Source: Prolixibacteraceae bacterium
GTDB lineage: Bacteria; Bacteroidota; Bacteroidia; Bacteroidales; Prolixibacteraceae
Assembly (NCBI GenBank): GCA_023229575.1
Contig: JALNYZ010000021.1
Location: 1-64,000, forward strand
Reading direction: 5' to 3'
DNA length: 64,000 nt
Part shown: in pieces, positions 61,870 through 64,000 of the stretch
How the letters are laid out: every line of letters starts with the position of its first letter
Position numbering within the stretch: the stretch's first letter is position 1
The notes under the pieces: model-generated
The model's input: the letters and a program-made list of their open reading frames with translations, nothing else
Databases searched by the model: none
What the model was told of the DNA's origin: nothing
Made by a program: the position numbers and the translations under genes

Positions 61870-63120
61870 CTATCGGATTTTGAGTGTCGCAATTGTTAAA
61901 ACAGAGAGAATGATCCCAACAATCCAGAACCGGGTCACTATTTTAGCCTCAGGAAATCCCTTTTTCTGAAAATGGTGGTGAAGCGGGGCCATCAGGAAGA
62001 TCCTGCGGCCTTCGCCATATTTCTTTTTGGTATATTTAAAGTAGCCGACCTGTATCATGACCGAGAGGTTCTCGATCAGGAAAATGCCGCAGAGCAACGG
62101 AATCAGGATCTCCTTGCGAATAATGATGGCAAAGACCGCCAGTATACCCCCAAGCGAAAGGCTGCCGGTATCACCCATGAATACCTGTGCCGGGTAGGAG
62201 TTGTACCACAAAAAGCCGATACACGCCCCGATAAACGCGGAGATAAAAACGGTAAGCTCCCCTGTAAACGGGATGTACATGATGTTCAGGTATCCCGCGT
62301 AGATGAAGTTACCACTGAGGTAGGCAAAAACCCCGAGGGTGGTTCCGCTGATGGCGGAAACACCCGTCGCCAATCCATCGAGGCCATCCGTGAGGTTTGC
62401 CCCGTTCGACACTGCCGTAATGATAAAAATGATAATCAGGGCATAGAGAAACCAGACAACTTTGTCGGCATGTTTGCCGGCGAAGCCCACCAGCCATTTG
62501 TAGTCAAACTGATGGTCTTTGATAAATGGCAGCGTCGTCTCCGTTGATTTACGGTCGATGGTGACCTGCTTGTACTCCTTCTTCCCGGTTACGGCATTGA
62601 TGACTGACTCTGTTTTCACCCGTCCGTTGGGAAGGTACACCTGGTCGCGGACGATCACACTGTCATCGAAATAGAGTGTACCGGCTACGATCAAACCGAG
62701 CATTACCTGCCCCATGATCTTGAATTTACCGGCAAGGCCCTGTTTGTCCTTCAGGAAAACCTTGATATAATCATCTATGAAACCAATTACCCCCAGCCAT
62801 ATGGTGGAAATAATCATCAGGATGATGTAAACATTGTCGAGTTGGGCAAAAAGTAGAACAGGAATTAATATGGAGGCCAATATGATAATCCCCCCCATGG
62901 TTGGGGTTCCCTTCTTCTGCATCTGCCCTTCCAGCCCGAGATCACGAATCTCCTCGCCTATTTGCTGTCTTTGCAGTATGCGAATGATCCTTTTCCCCCA
63001 GATAGTTGAAATAAACAGCGCTGCGATAACAGCCATTGAGGATCGGAAGGAGATGTATTCAAACATCCGGGCACCCGGGATATCAAATTTTTCGAGATAT
63101 CTGAATAGGTAATAAAGCAT
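61870..63120 (-). CDS. mraY: Phospho-MurNAc-pentapeptide transferase
   Basis: 416 residues, longer than the usual 320-360. The extra length is a segment about 180-230 ([30 protein letters not shown]), typical of Bacteroidota MraY. Active-site blocks are [28 protein letters not shown] and [28 protein letters not shown] is the substrate loop. It moves the MurNAc-pentapeptide to undecaprenyl phosphate to make lipid I. Confidence 0.97.
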   Translation of the reverse strand: MLYYLFRYLEKFDIPGARMFEYISFRSSMAVIAALFISTIWGKRIIRILQRQQIGEEIRDLGLEGQMQKKGTPTMGGIIILASILIPVLLFAQLDNVYIILMIISTIWLGVIGFIDDYIKVFLKDKQGLAGKFKIMGQVMLGLIVAGTLYFDDSVIVRDQVYLPNGRVKTESVINAVTGKKEYKQVTIDRKSTETTLPFIKDHQFDYKWLVGFAGKHADKVVWFLYALIIIFIITAVSNGANLTDGLDGLATGVSAISGTTLGVFAYLSGNFIYAGYLNIMYIPFTGELTVFISAFIGACIGFLWYNSYPAQVFMGDTGSLSLGGILAVFAIIIRKEILIPLLCGIFLIENLSVMIQVGYFKYTKKKYGEGRRIFLMAPLHHHFQKKGFPEAKIVTRFWIVGIILSVLTIATLKIR

Positions 63121-63122
63121 GG

Positions 63123-64000
63123 TTAATTAAGTGTAGATGCATTAAAAATTTCATGAACAACCTCACGGTCATCAAAATGGTATTTTACCCCCTTAATCTC
63201 CTGGTAATCTTCGTGCCCTTTACCGGCAATCAGGATGATATCGCCCGGATGGGCCATCATACAGGCAGTGCGAATGGCCTCCTTTCTATTGGTGATGGCC
63301 ACCACTTTCCCACGCATGGCAGCTGGTACACCGGCCATCATATCGGCTATGATCTGCTCGGGTTCCTCCGATCTGGGATTATCTGAAGTCAGAATGAGGC
63401 GGTCGCTGGCCTGAACCGCTTCGGCTGCCATCTCCGGTCTTTTGGTTTTATCGCGGTCGCCCCCGGCCCCAACAACACAAAACACAAGCTGATCGCCGGT
63501 TCTGGTCTCGTTGATGGTTGAGAGGACATTTTTGAGCGCATCGGGCGTGTGGGCATAGTCGACAACGGCAAAAAACCCGGTCGGTGAGCGAAATATCTCG
63601 AAACGGCCATCTACAGGTTTTAGCAGGCTCATCACCCTCAGTACCTCATCGCTATCAGCGCCCAAAAGCAAGGCGGAAGCATAGACAGCCAAAAGGTTAT
63701 AGGCATTGAAATTGCCGGCAAAATGGTTCCAGAACTCTTTCCCATTGATGTTCAAAAGCATTCCGTCAAAATGACTTTCGATTACTTTGACCTTGAAGTC
63801 TGCCATGGTCCGGGCCGAATAGGTATATTTTTTTGCCTTGCAGTTTTGCAGCATGACCAGACCATTTTTGTCATCGGCATTGGTCAGGGCAAAAGCGTCG
63901 AAGGTCAAATCGTCGAAAAACCGCTTCTTGGCATTGCGGTATTCGATGAAAGTTTTGTGGTAATCCAGGTGGTCGTGCGTCAAGTTACTGAAGACAGCAC
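63123..64000 (-). CDS. murE: UDP-MurNAc-tripeptide synthetase MurE (5' end outside window)
   Basis: About 292 C-terminal residues; the gene runs past the window edge. The sequence enters with [17 protein letters not shown], the central Mur-ligase block. [25 protein letters not shown] and [19 protein letters not shown] are MurE signatures. The selectivity motif reads [13 protein letters not shown], and the DNPR form is that of enzymes adding meso-diaminopimelate. The missing part holds the UDP-binding domain and ATP loop. It ends 2 bases before mraY. Confidence 0.95.
   Translation of the reverse strand, partial: AVFSNLTHDHLDYHKTFIEYRNAKKRFFDDLTFDAFALTNADDKNGLVMLQNCKAKKYTYSARTMADFKVKVIESHFDGMLLNINGKEFWNHFAGNFNAYNLLAVYASALLLGADSDEVLRVMSLLKPVDGRFEIFRSPTGFFAVVDYAHTPDALKNVLSTINETRTGDQLVFCVVGAGGDRDKTKRPEMAAEAVQASDRLILTSDNPRSEEPEQIIADMMAGVPAAMRGKVVAITNRKEAIRTACMMAHPGDIILIAGKGHEDYQEIKGVKYHFDDREVVHEIFNASTLN

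Noticed and set aside
61972..62547. 191-residue plus-strand frame over mraY
   Set aside because: Antisense of an intact MraY; composition is charged and without motifs.

Overview
The window is chromosomal DNA from a member of the Bacteroidota, most likely a free-living Bacteroidales-type organism. The evidence is a SusC/SusD pair, a second TonB-dependent receptor operon with a DUF4249 lipoprotein, a MurF-Alr fusion, GldB beside NadE, DUF4369-thioredoxin and DUF1573 proteins, an FtsZ tail typical of the phylum, and several Bacteroidota-type promoters (TTTG or TTG, then TAnnTTTG). I found no tRNA, rRNA, CRISPR array, insertion sequence or phage gene.

Layout. 0-5 kb (+): rpmH, then the menaquinone gene mqnE, then PASTA protein, rluD and ddl. 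5-8.4 kb (+): dnaB flanked by toxin-antitoxin material (an antitoxin followed by a deleted toxin, an orphan HicB, and an intact VapBC). 8.7-21.6 kb (-): two outer-membrane uptake operons. One is TonB receptor, DUF4249, an MG2/plug-like protein and a secreted unknown. The other is SusC, SusD and two surface lipoproteins. 22-32 kb: a mixed set of housekeeping genes (YjjG-like phosphatase, rsmI, an unknown, tdk, murF-alr, a Crp-family regulator, nadE, gldB, DUF1080). 32.6-45.9 kb (+): pfkA, a DUF1573 protein, meaB, a thiol-disulfide lipoprotein, an ECF sigma factor with a predicted trans-envelope partner, a lytic transglycosylase, uvrA, a small redox protein, a small membrane protein and a nucleoside kinase. 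45.9-51.2 kb (-): YceI, a four-His membrane protein, YqeY and a large sensor kinase. 51.5-64 kb (-): the division and cell-wall cluster, in transcription order murE (cut by the window edge), mraY, murD, ftsW, murG, murC, ftsQ, ftsA, ftsZ, ftsZ. These genes build lipid II and the divisome; ddl and murF-alr elsewhere in the window supply its D-Ala-D-Ala end.

Two signals stand out. First, there are two ftsZ genes in tandem after ftsA. The downstream copy has the canonical C-terminal tail. The upstream copy lacks it and ends in an amphipathic segment resembling the membrane-targeting end of the neighbouring FtsA. Second, many spacers carry short-period repeats of several unrelated sequence families, often arranged as long inverted repeats. 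They sit at gene ends so tightly that they supply the stop codon and last residues of several unrelated proteins (RluD, Ddl, RsmI, the Crp-family regulator, UvrA, MurG). At least four families recur at two or three separate loci. I regard this as the best candidate for an undescribed element class, though its mechanism is unknown.
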